From Halodesulfovibrio sp. MK-HDV (lineage in GTDB: Bacteria > Desulfobacterota > Desulfovibrionia > Desulfovibrionales > Desulfovibrionaceae): DNA of 64,000 nt. The notes under the pieces were generated by a model that was given only the letters and a program-made list of their open reading frames with translations, was not told where the DNA came from and did no database searches. The position numbers and the translations under genes are program-made. The number at the start of each line of letters is the position of its first letter. Within the stretch, counting starts at the first letter, position 1. Location: NCBI RefSeq assembly GCF_009914765.1, contig NZ_WYDS01000010.1:1-64000 (forward strand), in the 5' to 3' direction. Shown here piece by piece: positions 45,746 to 54,636 of the stretch.

Positions 45746-47833
45746 TTACATTGCTAGTGATCGTCTAAGCGCTTTTTCTTCTTTTTTTTTCTTTTTTCTT
45801 TTTGCAGTCAATTTTTCATTAGCAGCTTGCCCAATTCGTGACGCTGGTCTGATATCGCGCAACTGAATTACACTACCTGTAGGGATATTAGGGTCATCCA
45901 TTATATCACAAAGTTTACGCAAAAGGTTGGTAGTATGTGCATGATGTTCATACCAGCGATCAATTTTATCGTTACGCTTTTTGGAGTCACTTTTTCGTCG
46001 TTCTACTTCTGCAGTTACCTGCTCTAGCAGTGCTTCTTGTTCTTCCAACTGTTGTCGAATACGTGCTGTTTTTGTACTATCCCCTTTAAGGCAAACATGT
46101 TCATTACAATTAATACAATCCAGATACTTATCACATGTTGACATAGTGTAATCATGAACGCAGTACCCAAAGTCTGTCGTATGTGCTGTCGTGATTTGCA
46201 GCTGTGCAAAATCGTCACGCTTTATCAAGTTTTTCTGCTTTGGTGCTGCAGTAATAGGGGCTAAACCGGTATCTGTGTTCCCTACAGTATTTCTAACCAT
46301 TTTTACAATATCTTTTGATGTGCTATGATCGTAATCATCATTTTGGCGCAAATCGACCCGCCCGCTCCATTTGGCAATATCCAGTTCACCCACACCAGCT
46401 TGTTGCGATTTCGTATTCAAATAATGTCGAAATTCGTGAGTATGGACAGTCATTGGACTACCATCTATTTCTGTTAATCCGAATTCCTTAAAAATGGAGA
46501 TCACACTGGTTTTTTTTGCCCCTGTGCGTCCTGCAAGCCCATCATCCATTTGCCCCATGGTTATCGGTTCTATTAAGCAGCTATAGTTCTGGTACTTTTT
46601 AGCAAACATATCTTTGGGAGCAACCATTAATGCGTCGTGCAAAAGCAGGTTTTTCGTGTTGTCAGCATACGGGAAATGTATAGGGAGCATTTTTAGAACT
46701 GCCTGTTCAATACTAGAAAAAGAAAAATGATGTGCGTTACCTACTTTTTTATAAGGTATCTTTCTAGTTTTACACCACTCTTGGGCTGATTTTGCTTTTT
46801 TTCGCCCCCCCCATAGCACTAAATTTATTTCTGCCGATGACAGCCATTCCTGATTGCGTAAATAAGCAAGATCCGCTGGAAGAAAAATTTCGTTGGGGTT
46901 TTCATAATACCACTTGGCTATATCACGGGCAGGCTGGGTGATTCTTCGGATTCTTTTCATCGCCTCACGTGCTACATCAACCAGTACAGTAACACGCCAT
47001 TTAATCATAGGTCTGGCACCCTTTGACGGCACCCACCTATGTCCGTAGGCTTCATCTTCGCCGTCAGAAAAAGTGACCTCGCAATCTTGATGCAGCGTCA
47101 AAACCTCACTAATGCGATCAGGTGCACTACACATGAGGACAGCAATTGATGCGATTAAAATGTGCCTGTCTTCTGTTGCCGTTCGAAAAATATGTGGCAA
47201 TGCGCCTAATAACAATTCTTGAGACGGCATTTTTTCTTGACGCCGTTTTTCCGCTTCTGCACCACACCGACCCATTGGATCCTTTTGTCGATTAATAGGA
47301 TTTTTCCAGTTTAATGATACCATCACTAACCATTTTTCATCTAAAAAATCGGCAATTTTTTGTAGTTGTCCCCCCGTTTTGTACGCCACACTTTTGCTAT
47401 AATGCTGTTTTGTTAACTGTGCAGCCCTATTCAGAATGCCTGCATCAATTTGAATAATGGGGATTTCGATATCATTTTCGGTCAATGCTATTTCTAGCAT
47501 CCGCAATGCTTCCAGTTGGCGTGCTAAATTTTGCACTGGTCTGCGCGTAAAAATGTATCGCAGATATGCTTTGGCAAATGGTTGGAAAAAAACAGGAAAT
47601 GGTTGTTTGTCTTTATTTTTTGTAGCTGCTGTTTGTTTTGTGAAGAAAATTCTATGCCTCTTACTCCCCATCCCTTTTACAGGCAAGAATTCTGTAATAT
47701 CCCACACATAGTCATCGAATTGCAAATCTTCACCAAACGCAGTGAGATCATTACGGGCAAATGCGATAAAATCATTCAGATTTCGTTGTGCGTCTAATTC
47801 GTGCTGGGGCGTGAATATTAGGATTTTAGCCAT
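45746..47833 (-). CDS. Tyrosine recombinase 3 of the trio (large, Cys-rich C-terminus)
   Basis: A 695-residue integrase. Catalytic set: Arg in SAPDRISEVLTL, HEFRH (HxxR), a Trp/His-box equivalent in AKWSGR, and Tyr in NDDYDHST. The C-terminal part has a cysteine cluster (YCVHDYTMSTCDKYLDCINC) that could bind zinc, then a Lys-rich tail. ATG 47833 (GGGAG 6-7 nt upstream) overlaps the stop of recombinase 2 as ATGGCTAA. The size resembles TnpB/GmtZ-type large recombinases. Confidence 0.85.
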   Translation of the reverse strand: MAKILIFTPQHELDAQRNLNDFIAFARNDLTAFGEDLQFDDYVWDITEFLPVKGMGSKRHRIFFTKQTAATKNKDKQPFPVFFQPFAKAYLRYIFTRRPVQNLARQLEALRMLEIALTENDIEIPIIQIDAGILNRAAQLTKQHYSKSVAYKTGGQLQKIADFLDEKWLVMVSLNWKNPINRQKDPMGRCGAEAEKRRQEKMPSQELLLGALPHIFRTATEDRHILIASIAVLMCSAPDRISEVLTLHQDCEVTFSDGEDEAYGHRWVPSKGARPMIKWRVTVLVDVAREAMKRIRRITQPARDIAKWYYENPNEIFLPADLAYLRNQEWLSSAEINLVLWGGRKKAKSAQEWCKTRKIPYKKVGNAHHFSFSSIEQAVLKMLPIHFPYADNTKNLLLHDALMVAPKDMFAKKYQNYSCLIEPITMGQMDDGLAGRTGAKKTSVISIFKEFGLTEIDGSPMTVHTHEFRHYLNTKSQQAGVGELDIAKWSGRVDLRQNDDYDHSTSKDIVKMVRNTVGNTDTGLAPITAAPKQKNLIKRDDFAQLQITTAHTTDFGYCVHDYTMSTCDKYLDCINCNEHVCLKGDSTKTARIRQQLEEQEALLEQVTAEVERRKSDSKKRNDKIDRWYEHHAHTTNLLRKLCDIMDDPNIPTGSVIQLRDIRPASRIGQAANEKLTAKRKKKKKEEKALRRSLAM

Positions 47834-49379
47834 CAAGTGCTCCCATTTCGTCGTTTTGCTGTTTGCACATGGCGACCACTTCCGCCACCGCTTTTATCGT
47901 TAGATCGTGGACTGACGCAATGCGATTGCCTAGTTCCCCCAATCGTTCACGTTCGGCTATCAATTTTTCTAAAATCTGTTCATGTGGGCCATCTAGCCAC
48001 GCATTAAACAACACACAGGTATAACAACCTAATGGTACTGAAAATGAACAAAAACTATGCTGTCCACATGTTCCAACAACAGCAAAGTCTTGTGTATATT
48101 GAGGGGCGATGATCTGTTGCTTGTCACCACCATCAGGTGTGTTCCGTCCATCAACCAGTTTACCTGCAAATGCCTGCGCAATCGGTGCTAGGTGCAATGC
48201 CAACTTTTTGTCTATCCTTTTAATGATGGCGGGTGTCGCTTCAACATAGATGCCAGCATTTTGCGTATCCGTATGATCTAACAGCTCCGCAATGACCAGC
48301 TCCCCCCACCCTTCATTAGCTGCGACTGTCCCTACGGTACGACGAAAACGGGTAGCTGCTATATGAATAGGGTCACCTGTACGTTCGGAACGTACATTCA
48401 ATGGTTGAAAGATCTTCTGCAGACGTTCTGTTACCCGACTATTTTCCATATGAAAGGCGAATAGACCAGACGTAAGCGTTTTCTTTTGACGTTCTGGAAA
48501 CAACGGTAATTGCTCTACATCGTCAACCAATGAACCAAAATCGTTTTTCACATCTTGTACATAGTTCCATAAAAGTCTGCCAATTTCTGGGTCTTTAAAA
48601 ATTCGTTCGGCAAATTTAGTCCGAGCACGGGTGCGTTTTTTTGCAGACGGGATACGTAACAGATATTCCAGAGAACCATCTGTTTTTTCGATCAATTTAA
48701 CATCGCAGACCTTGAGCATCACGACTTGGGCAGGGCGTAGGCCAAAAAACATAACAATAATGCACAACAAAAAATCTTCGGTCGTTACTTTGCCTGTAGT
48801 ATATCCGCGTTCTAATGTAGACGACAACGCACTGCGTTCAAGATGGGTGAATGGTCCTTCTGTCAGATGATGGGTTGCAACGGCAGTTCCTTTAATATTT
48901 CCAGACAACTTCAATTCGTTTAGAACGGCAATAGCATTATCTGTAATACCTATGCCGCTTAGCTTATACCATCGTTTAAAAAACCCTCTTAATCGCCCCA
49001 GTTGATATTCCTTCTGCCTCGTGAGTGTCGCACGGTAGTTCAATATATGAACATCAGTAATTTCTGATAGCTGTTGCCCGTCGGAAACAGTGGACAAAAA
49101 GTGTTTTAAACTCGAAAAGTTATTACCTAGAGTGCTTGGCGATTGATATTCTGCACACCATACCAGTACGAGCTTTAAACCAAGGACAAAATCTGCGGTC
49201 ACGTCTTTCAAGGAAAGAAAGTTCAAATGTATTTTTTTCCCAGCATCTATATATGACCAAACGTCATTTCGTGGACAAAATAAGGCTCCGTTTTTAGTTG
49301 TCACAATTTCAGGTAACAGTTCGTCAGCATCGTTGATCTGTGTGCTGTCATGCAAAGAGCGTTCACTATTTGTCCTCAT
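47826..49379 (-). CDS. Tyrosine recombinase 2 of the trio (altered HxxR motif)
   Basis: A 517-residue integrase. It has an N-terminal SAM-like DNA-binding region, Arg I in FGLRPAQVVML, AATRFRRTVGT where HxxR is expected (the His is replaced by Thr or Arg), LDHTDTQNAGIY with the candidate Tyr, and a C-terminal cysteine set (CGQHSFC...GCYTC). The altered motif suggests reduced or partner-dependent catalysis. It overlaps recombinase 1 by 14 nt. Confidence 0.82.
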   Translation of the reverse strand: MRTNSERSLHDSTQINDADELLPEIVTTKNGALFCPRNDVWSYIDAGKKIHLNFLSLKDVTADFVLGLKLVLVWCAEYQSPSTLGNNFSSLKHFLSTVSDGQQLSEITDVHILNYRATLTRQKEYQLGRLRGFFKRWYKLSGIGITDNAIAVLNELKLSGNIKGTAVATHHLTEGPFTHLERSALSSTLERGYTTGKVTTEDFLLCIIVMFFGLRPAQVVMLKVCDVKLIEKTDGSLEYLLRIPSAKKRTRARTKFAERIFKDPEIGRLLWNYVQDVKNDFGSLVDDVEQLPLFPERQKKTLTSGLFAFHMENSRVTERLQKIFQPLNVRSERTGDPIHIAATRFRRTVGTVAANEGWGELVIAELLDHTDTQNAGIYVEATPAIIKRIDKKLALHLAPIAQAFAGKLVDGRNTPDGGDKQQIIAPQYTQDFAVVGTCGQHSFCSFSVPLGCYTCVLFNAWLDGPHEQILEKLIAERERLGELGNRIASVHDLTIKAVAEVVAMCKQQNDEMGALDG

Positions 49380-50619
49380 CTTTTACCACCTTGAAGTTAT
49401 ATTGATCCTGAACGGTTAATGAGGCTTCTTTACCTAGCTTCTTCGTTTTTTTTTGTGTGTAGTGTTCCGTCATTTTAGATGAACGCCGCCATCCGTTTTC
49501 TATACACAGCATGCGTTCTATCGTCGCCTCGGAATGACCCTTTTTATACATAATTTCAGCTAGGTTAGTAGAATATGTATGCCTGCAGATATGTCCGGTC
49601 AGTTCTTTGGGTAGCTGATCGATTTTTTTGCGCAAAACTATGAAAATATCGTTATATGAAGTCGCGGCTAACGGTCTGCCTGTTGTAGATGAAATGAATA
49701 TATAAGGGTGGGATTCGGTACCGGCGACCTTATTTCTAATATCTATAACAAAATCATACAGCAACTTGACCAAATCGGTCGTGAGCGCCTTTTCGCGTGC
49801 TTTAGTTTTTGTCTTTGGCTGATGTAGCCTAGGATCTTCGGGATCATCGGGGCGACGTGCAACAAGCAGCGATTCATCTTGAAAATTCAAATCATCAATC
49901 TTTAGCCCCAACAATTCCCCACGTCGTATCCCTGTACGAATTAATACTTGAATTATTACAGCATTTCGCCAGCGCACCACATAGCTCTTCCATGGATTAT
50001 GCGGAGAATCTGGGTCAGTTATATTATACAGAAATTGAATTACATCGGGATCTAACGCCATTTGCGAATCAACTGTACCACGGTCAGTTACCATCGGAAC
50101 TTGCGCTTCTAGATTGTTCAAAACCCTTGTCTGATTTCGTCGCAGCCGATTGCGGATCTTCGCATCCAAATTATGGTTTCTGATGCCTAGTTCAATTGCC
50201 CATCTTAAAAAACGACGAATTGTCTTCAGACGATTAGCAGTTGTTGCAGATTCGACAGTTAGATTAGTGTCCCTATATGTATCTAAAAAATGCACGTTCT
50301 TTTTTCGTGTCTTTTTACGTGTTCCTTTAAATGATTGTTGGCAATATCTGCCCAGACCAGCAATTTCATCAAGGACAAATAGTTTCCCGCTCCAAACACG
50401 TTGCATCACATCAATGTTTGATTCAGAAAAATAATCCAAAAGCAATTTTATTTCACGCAACGCTCTGGCAATACTTTCAGAAGCGTGTCCCCGTTGTCGT
50501 AGCATGGTGACAGCGTATAGATTAGGATAAAATTCAGGTCGTCCTGTAATATGATTTAGCAAAACAGGAAGTCGTTCACCGTTTGGAAACCGTAGCGTCT
50601 TAACTTTTAATTTGCTCAT
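49366..50619 (-). CDS. Tyrosine recombinase 1 of the trio
   Basis: A 417-residue integrase, first gene of the mobility operon. Complete catalytic set: Arg in RTGIRRGELLGL, HICRH (HxxR) and Tyr in MTEHYTQ. The N-terminal core-binding domain is at about 25-160. No Shine-Dalgarno precedes ATG 50619: the island-end repeat (50621-50637) lies directly in front, so initiation may be weak or linked to protein binding at that repeat. Confidence 0.88.
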   Translation of the reverse strand: MSKLKVKTLRFPNGERLPVLLNHITGRPEFYPNLYAVTMLRQRGHASESIARALREIKLLLDYFSESNIDVMQRVWSGKLFVLDEIAGLGRYCQQSFKGTRKKTRKKNVHFLDTYRDTNLTVESATTANRLKTIRRFLRWAIELGIRNHNLDAKIRNRLRRNQTRVLNNLEAQVPMVTDRGTVDSQMALDPDVIQFLYNITDPDSPHNPWKSYVVRWRNAVIIQVLIRTGIRRGELLGLKIDDLNFQDESLLVARRPDDPEDPRLHQPKTKTKAREKALTTDLVKLLYDFVIDIRNKVAGTESHPYIFISSTTGRPLAATSYNDIFIVLRKKIDQLPKELTGHICRHTYSTNLAEIMYKKGHSEATIERMLCIENGWRRSSKMTEHYTQKKTKKLGKEASLTVQDQYNFKVVKDEDK

Positions 50620-50620
50620 A

Positions 50621-50637
50621 TTTATTTACACTTTTTT
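50621..50637 (-). repeat. Island-end repeat R1 (inverted), overlapping recombinase 1 leader
   Basis: TTTATTTACACTTTTTT, inverted relative to L1/L2, immediately upstream of the recombinase start. Confidence 0.6.
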
Positions 50638-50672
50638 TTACGTGCGACTGGCAAGTTGGGGACATTGTGCCC

Positions 50673-50686
50673 AAAAGTGTACATAA
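50673..50686 (+). repeat. Island-end repeat R2 (variant)
   Basis: AAAAGTGTACATAA, direct orientation, one base different from the consensus, next to the ssb terminator. Confidence 0.45.
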
Positions 50687-50688
50687 CA

Positions 50689-50717
50689 AAAAAAGCCAAC
50701 CCGTTCAACGGGTTGGC
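50689..50717 (-). terminator. Terminator of ssb
   Basis: On the minus strand AAGCCAACCCGTT pairs with its complement around a very short loop and is followed by T7. It marks chromosomal sequence at the right flank of the island. Confidence 0.88.
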
Positions 50718-50750
50718 TTATATTTATTTACAGTCTTAACTGTACGTATA

Positions 50751-51263
50751 TCAGAAAGGTACGTCGTCCATTCCACTTGCTTCGGATGGGAATGCCGGAC
50801 CAAGGTCTTCATTACCGGAATCATACTGCTGCTTTTGTTGCTGCGGCTGGAAATTATTGTTGTTGTTCTGCTGCGGACGCGGAGCGTTATTCTGCTGGTA
50901 GGAACGACGTTCGCCGCCGCCCTGCTGCATGGAATCACCCTTGCGATCGAGGAACTGCACTCTCTGTGCTTTAATTTCCGTAGTATACCGGGTCTGACTC
51001 TGCTGATCCTGCCACTGGCGAGTCTGAAGTCCGCCCTCAACATACACAAGGCTTCCTTTGCCAAGGTAGTTAGCGCAGTTTTCAGCCACACGCTGGAAGA
51101 CAACCACTCGGTGCCATTCAGTGCGTTCCTGCTTGTTGCCTTCACGGTCAGTGTAGGATTCGTCTGTCGCTACATTGAAGTTAGCGATAGGCGTACCATT
51201 AGCCGCGTAACGCAACTCAGGGTCTGCACCAAGACGACCGATGATCATCACTTTATTCAGCAT
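50751..51263 (-). CDS. ssb: Single-stranded DNA-binding protein
   Basis: A 170-residue SSB: an OB fold at 1-110 ([39 protein letters not shown]), a disordered Gln/Asn/Gly-rich linker, and the acidic C-terminal tip MDDVPF that binds partner proteins. AAGGAG lies 7 nt before ATG 51263. It follows the carboxylase cluster by 36 nt and may be partly co-transcribed. Confidence 0.96.
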   Translation of the reverse strand: MLNKVMIIGRLGADPELRYAANGTPIANFNVATDESYTDREGNKQERTEWHRVVVFQRVAENCANYLGKGSLVYVEGGLQTRQWQDQQSQTRYTTEIKAQRVQFLDRKGDSMQQGGGERRSYQQNNAPRPQQNNNNNFQPQQQKQQYDSGNEDLGPAFPSEASGMDDVPF

Positions 51264-51299
51264 TATTGGACTCCTTAAAATTAATCTTATCCACGATTC

Positions 51300-51647
51300 T
51301 TACTCGTTCGGTAAATCTTTTTCAAGGTCTGATAATGCATCTTCTATTTTATCTGTAAGCTGGTTTGCTTTCTGAGGATTCCACTCACTTAATGCTTCTT
51401 CAAGCTCCTGACGGAGCAAAAAAATCGCATCAAGCGGCTCTTTGGCATACGCCTTCAACTCATCAGACCATTCAGCAAAGCGACATGCATCCACCAGTGT
51501 TTCGATCATTTCGACCACACCGCTTTTTGCCATATAGCGTTGCTGTTCTCTAGGAAAGGCCAGCTCGAATAAACGAGGCCATTCCTGCTGAACTTCTTCT
51601 TCTGAGTACGTAGACGCCCAAACGCGAACCTGCAGAACTTTACCCAT
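51300..51647 (-). CDS. Unknown helical protein in the carboxylase cluster
   Basis: A 115-residue acidic protein, not recognised. AGGAG lies 5 nt before ATG 51647, and the preceding stop sits inside that ribosome site (AGGAGTAAGCATG), so it is translationally coupled to the biotin-carrier gene. Residues 60-115 look helical (AIFLLRQELEEALSEW, ALSDLEKDL). It may be an accessory of the carboxylase; this is inference from position. Confidence 0.65.
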   Translation of the reverse strand: MGKVLQVRVWASTYSEEEVQQEWPRLFELAFPREQQRYMAKSGVVEMIETLVDACRFAEWSDELKAYAKEPLDAIFLLRQELEEALSEWNPQKANQLTDKIEDALSDLEKDLPNE

Positions 51648-51649
51648 GC

Positions 51650-52300
51650 TTACTCCTGTTCAACCCATTCGGTTTGTACACGGACAACTACGTCTTCAAT
51701 AAGAGAGAGCTGATCCGGAGGACAAACACCAATAAGAGCTGCACCTGCATCAACGTTTTCATTATGCTGGAAATAAACGGAGTAAATTGCGCCGTCCGGT
51801 CCAGAATAGTTAAGCGGTGCTTCTCGTTTCATACGGGACATAATGAACAGTTCCATACCATCGTGCACAGTGACACTCTGGGAACCGGAACTTTTAATCT
51901 TGCTATCAACCTCTGGTGCAAAGTAGTACTTCGCACGCTCAGGAGCTTCAAACAAGTATAATGCTTTTTTAAGAATGATGCTGAGAACTTCATCTTTAGA
52001 GAGGAAGTGACGCAGGCGCACAAGTTCAGTGCCTGCATCTACAAATGTGCCTTCAAGCTCAGTGTAGATTTTTTCAACAACACCTTTCTGGGTTGCACGG
52101 ATTATTTTGTCGTTGCGCTCGCGCTGCAAGGTTGCAAGTGCAGTACCGGGAATTTCGTTCCAAGTACCTGTTGCACCAATAACGCGATCACCCTCTTTGA
52201 TAGAACCAAAGGATACTACGCCGGTATGAGGAGCGGTAATAACCAGCTCTTCGTACGGAGAAGCTTTAATCTCTTCAAGAAGTTTGGAAATGTCGAGCAT
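51650..52300 (-). CDS. Biotin/lipoyl attachment domain protein (carboxylase carrier)
   Basis: A 216-residue protein. Near residues 18-85 there is one barrel-sandwich-like half (VITAPHTGVVSFGSIKEGDRV). Near 150-200 lies a BCCP-like segment, FIMSRMKREAPLNYSGPDGAI, aligned with the usual ESMKMENP box, with K158 as the candidate biotinylated lysine. It lies between the carboxyltransferase gene and a small unknown, completing a BC-CT-carrier cluster. The second Met of MKM is Arg here. Confidence 0.72.
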   Translation of the reverse strand: MLDISKLLEEIKASPYEELVITAPHTGVVSFGSIKEGDRVIGATGTWNEIPGTALATLQRERNDKIIRATQKGVVEKIYTELEGTFVDAGTELVRLRHFLSKDEVLSIILKKALYLFEAPERAKYYFAPEVDSKIKSSGSQSVTVHDGMELFIMSRMKREAPLNYSGPDGAIYSVYFQHNENVDAGAALIGVCPPDQLSLIEDVVVRVQTEWVEQE

Positions 52301-52312
52301 ATAAAGCCTCCA

Positions 52313-54574
52313 CTATCTGTAGTAAAGGTTACGGCCGCCCATAGTCATAAGCGCCTGAGATAAATTGTGTCGCGCATCACGACGGTCCCAGATACCCTGA
52401 ATGTGACCACGGCTGAGAGCCTTCTGGGCACGATGGTAATCTGGCGGAATATCCATACCGGTTGTTTCTTTAATTACACCAGGACCCGCAAAACCGATGT
52501 TAGAAGAACGGATTGCGAACTGGTAAGGAGAACAACCAAGGAAACTAGCAAGCGGGCCTGCGTAAGAGTTGGTATCGTACAGAACGAGGTACAGACCACC
52601 AGCGTCGATGTAACGGCGAACAGCCATTGTACAACGAGGCATCTGAATTACGCCGTTAACACCTTCCTGAATACGAATGCCTGCAGTGCCATGAACATAA
52701 CTGATGAACGGGAAACGTTTTTTCTTCGCACGTTCGGCAGCCTGAATGAACTTTTCACCTTCTGCAGCACCAACAGTACCACCGCGGAACGGTGCGATAA
52801 GGGTTGCAACAACAACTTTTACGTTGTTAATGCGAGCCTCAAAGGTGGTGCAGGAAGATTTAAGACCAGTCTTATTCTTAGCCTGCTCAAGCTTAAGGTC
52901 AAAGCCTTCAAAGCCGAGCGGGTTAGCAGATTCAACTTCAGTGTTAAACTCAAAGATAGAGCCCGGATCAAAGATGTTGTGCATGTACCACTGGTATTCC
53001 ATAGGGAAATGGTGGCCACAGCTGTTACACACGCCAGCATACTCACCGAAAAGGTCAGGAGCCCAAAGGTCCTGACAACCATGAGTATCTGAGTTTGGAC
53101 ATGTAATAGCACGGTCATCTTTAGCACGTGGAGAAATATAGCTCCACTGGCCTTTGCCCTGATCTTCCTCGTCCCACTGAGAAAGCATAGTAAGCTCTTT
53201 CTCTTTGTCGGCTTTGGAGCTGCTGGCCGGAATAGCTTTAGTAAGCTTTTTCCAAGGGCCTTTCACTTTGTCCATCAGAACACGGGCTTCCGCGTCTACT
53301 TCTTCCACTGCGTACATCAGTTTTTTCTGATGTGAACGCCACAGATCGTATTTAAAGTAGGAATATGTATCCCAACCTTTTTCTACGAACCATGCTGCCA
53401 CGCGACGATGAATCGGGCGACGGTCGATGAATGCAGACTTGGAGAGTTTATTAAACTTAGCATGGCGCTTGGCGATAAGACGATTGCGAGCCTTTCTGCT
53501 CAAGCTCCAGCGTACATGGATGTTTTCAAGATCAAGATCTTCAATAGATTTACCTTTACGACGACGCAGTGCCATAGCACGGAAAGGAGAAAATCCTTTT
53601 ACGTTCAGAACAACTTCGTCAGTTGCGCGGATAACTTCCTGACGCAAAGTACGGAAGAAATCGTAATGGTAAGGACGAGCACCAAGTGCCGGTTCCTGAA
53701 TTTTATGATCAATGTATCCCATGCGCACGTTATCATCAGCAGTAATTTTAAGCTGATGTGCGCATTTTTCAACAAGCTCCGGTCCAGCACGTTTCCCATC
53801 ACGAAGACGGCCTTCAATAGCTGCCGCACCTTCAGGGGAAATAACAGAATAGTACCCGTGTGAGAGCATCAGACGACTATCAGCAAGACCGATAGCTTCT
53901 GCACCACCGGAGCCACCTTCGGAGAAGACTGCTACAACTGGTACACTGAGTGCTGCCATTTCATACAGGTTTTTTGCAATCTGCTGTGCTGCGCCAGGTG
54001 CTTCTTCAACAGGGAAAGAACCCGGAGTGAATACAAAAGTATGCACAGGAATGTTCTCGGTTTCTGCAACCTTCATGTAGTGCAACGCCTTTGCGTTACC
54101 CCAAGGCTTTACAGAGCCACCGTTACGAAACTCTTCGCCGTGCCCTTTTTCCTGACCAATAACCATAACCGGCTGATGGTAAACACGCTTGCCGCTGCGA
54201 CGAGTAATGTACGCACGAGCAATCAACATTGATGGATCAATGCTGTTTTCGTCTTTACCACCGATTTCGGTGTAGTTATCGTATACGTTTTCTAAAATAT
54301 CACGAAGACAAATACGCTGGGAATGTCGTACAATGCGTACCTTGTCCATCGCGGTAAGTTCGTTTTCAAGATTGCGTTCGACAAAACCAAAAAGATCTTC
54401 AAGCGTCGCGAGTGCTGCGAACTTGTCTTCAGTAGACAAGCCGTTCTCGCGCTGAATGAATTCTTCAAGTTTTGACTCAAGCAGACGGATATTTTCCTGC
54501 TGCTTATTACCGAAAACGTCTTTGATGTACGTAAGACGCTCGGTTAAATGCTGTGTTCTCTTTTCGGTATCCAT
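52313..54574 (-). CDS. Fused acetyl-CoA carboxylase carboxyltransferase (AccA-AccD)
   Basis: A 753-residue fusion. The N-terminal AccA-like part (1-350) has IPVHTFVFTPGSFP, FSEGGSGGAEAIGLADS and YSVISPEGAAAI. The C-terminal AccD-like part starts with a four-Cys zinc ribbon from C491 (CPNSDTHGC...CNSCGHH) and continues with APFRGGTVGAAEGEK and VHGTAGIRIQEG. It transfers carboxyl from carboxybiotin to acetyl-CoA (or another acyl-CoA). GGGGGAG precedes ATG 54574. It lies in an operon with the biotin carboxylase upstream and the carrier downstream. Confidence 0.88.
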   Translation of the reverse strand: MDTEKRTQHLTERLTYIKDVFGNKQQENIRLLESKLEEFIQRENGLSTEDKFAALATLEDLFGFVERNLENELTAMDKVRIVRHSQRICLRDILENVYDNYTEIGGKDENSIDPSMLIARAYITRRSGKRVYHQPVMVIGQEKGHGEEFRNGGSVKPWGNAKALHYMKVAETENIPVHTFVFTPGSFPVEEAPGAAQQIAKNLYEMAALSVPVVAVFSEGGSGGAEAIGLADSRLMLSHGYYSVISPEGAAAIEGRLRDGKRAGPELVEKCAHQLKITADDNVRMGYIDHKIQEPALGARPYHYDFFRTLRQEVIRATDEVVLNVKGFSPFRAMALRRRKGKSIEDLDLENIHVRWSLSRKARNRLIAKRHAKFNKLSKSAFIDRRPIHRRVAAWFVEKGWDTYSYFKYDLWRSHQKKLMYAVEEVDAEARVLMDKVKGPWKKLTKAIPASSSKADKEKELTMLSQWDEEDQGKGQWSYISPRAKDDRAITCPNSDTHGCQDLWAPDLFGEYAGVCNSCGHHFPMEYQWYMHNIFDPGSIFEFNTEVESANPLGFEGFDLKLEQAKNKTGLKSSCTTFEARINNVKVVVATLIAPFRGGTVGAAEGEKFIQAAERAKKKRFPFISYVHGTAGIRIQEGVNGVIQMPRCTMAVRRYIDAGGLYLVLYDTNSYAGPLASFLGCSPYQFAIRSSNIGFAGPGVIKETTGMDIPPDYHRAQKALSRGHIQGIWDRRDARHNLSQALMTMGGRNLYYR

Positions 54575-54636
54575 ATAGTCTCCCCCGCGCCGCTAGGCGG
54601 GGTTGATAATGCTTTACTGAGAGTTCCGGCGAGGTG

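Larger units (their letters stand above)
36306..50686. mobile_element. Integrative island with tyrosine-recombinase trio and defence cargo
   Basis: Bounded by copies of AAAAGTGTAAATA near 36.3-36.4 kb and 50.6-50.7 kb, between the HAD gene and the ssb terminator. The right half is a leftward operon of three tyrosine recombinases, two HTH/coiled-coil proteins, a RecD-like helicase and a small protein. The left half is cargo: hamAB, a DUF3644/HEPN gene and a structured RNA. The cargo is visibly more A/T-rich than the flanks. Exact ends are not resolved; no tRNA gene or long direct repeat marks them. Known relatives by layout are Tn554, recombinase-in-trio and gamma-mobile-trio elements. Confidence 0.75.
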
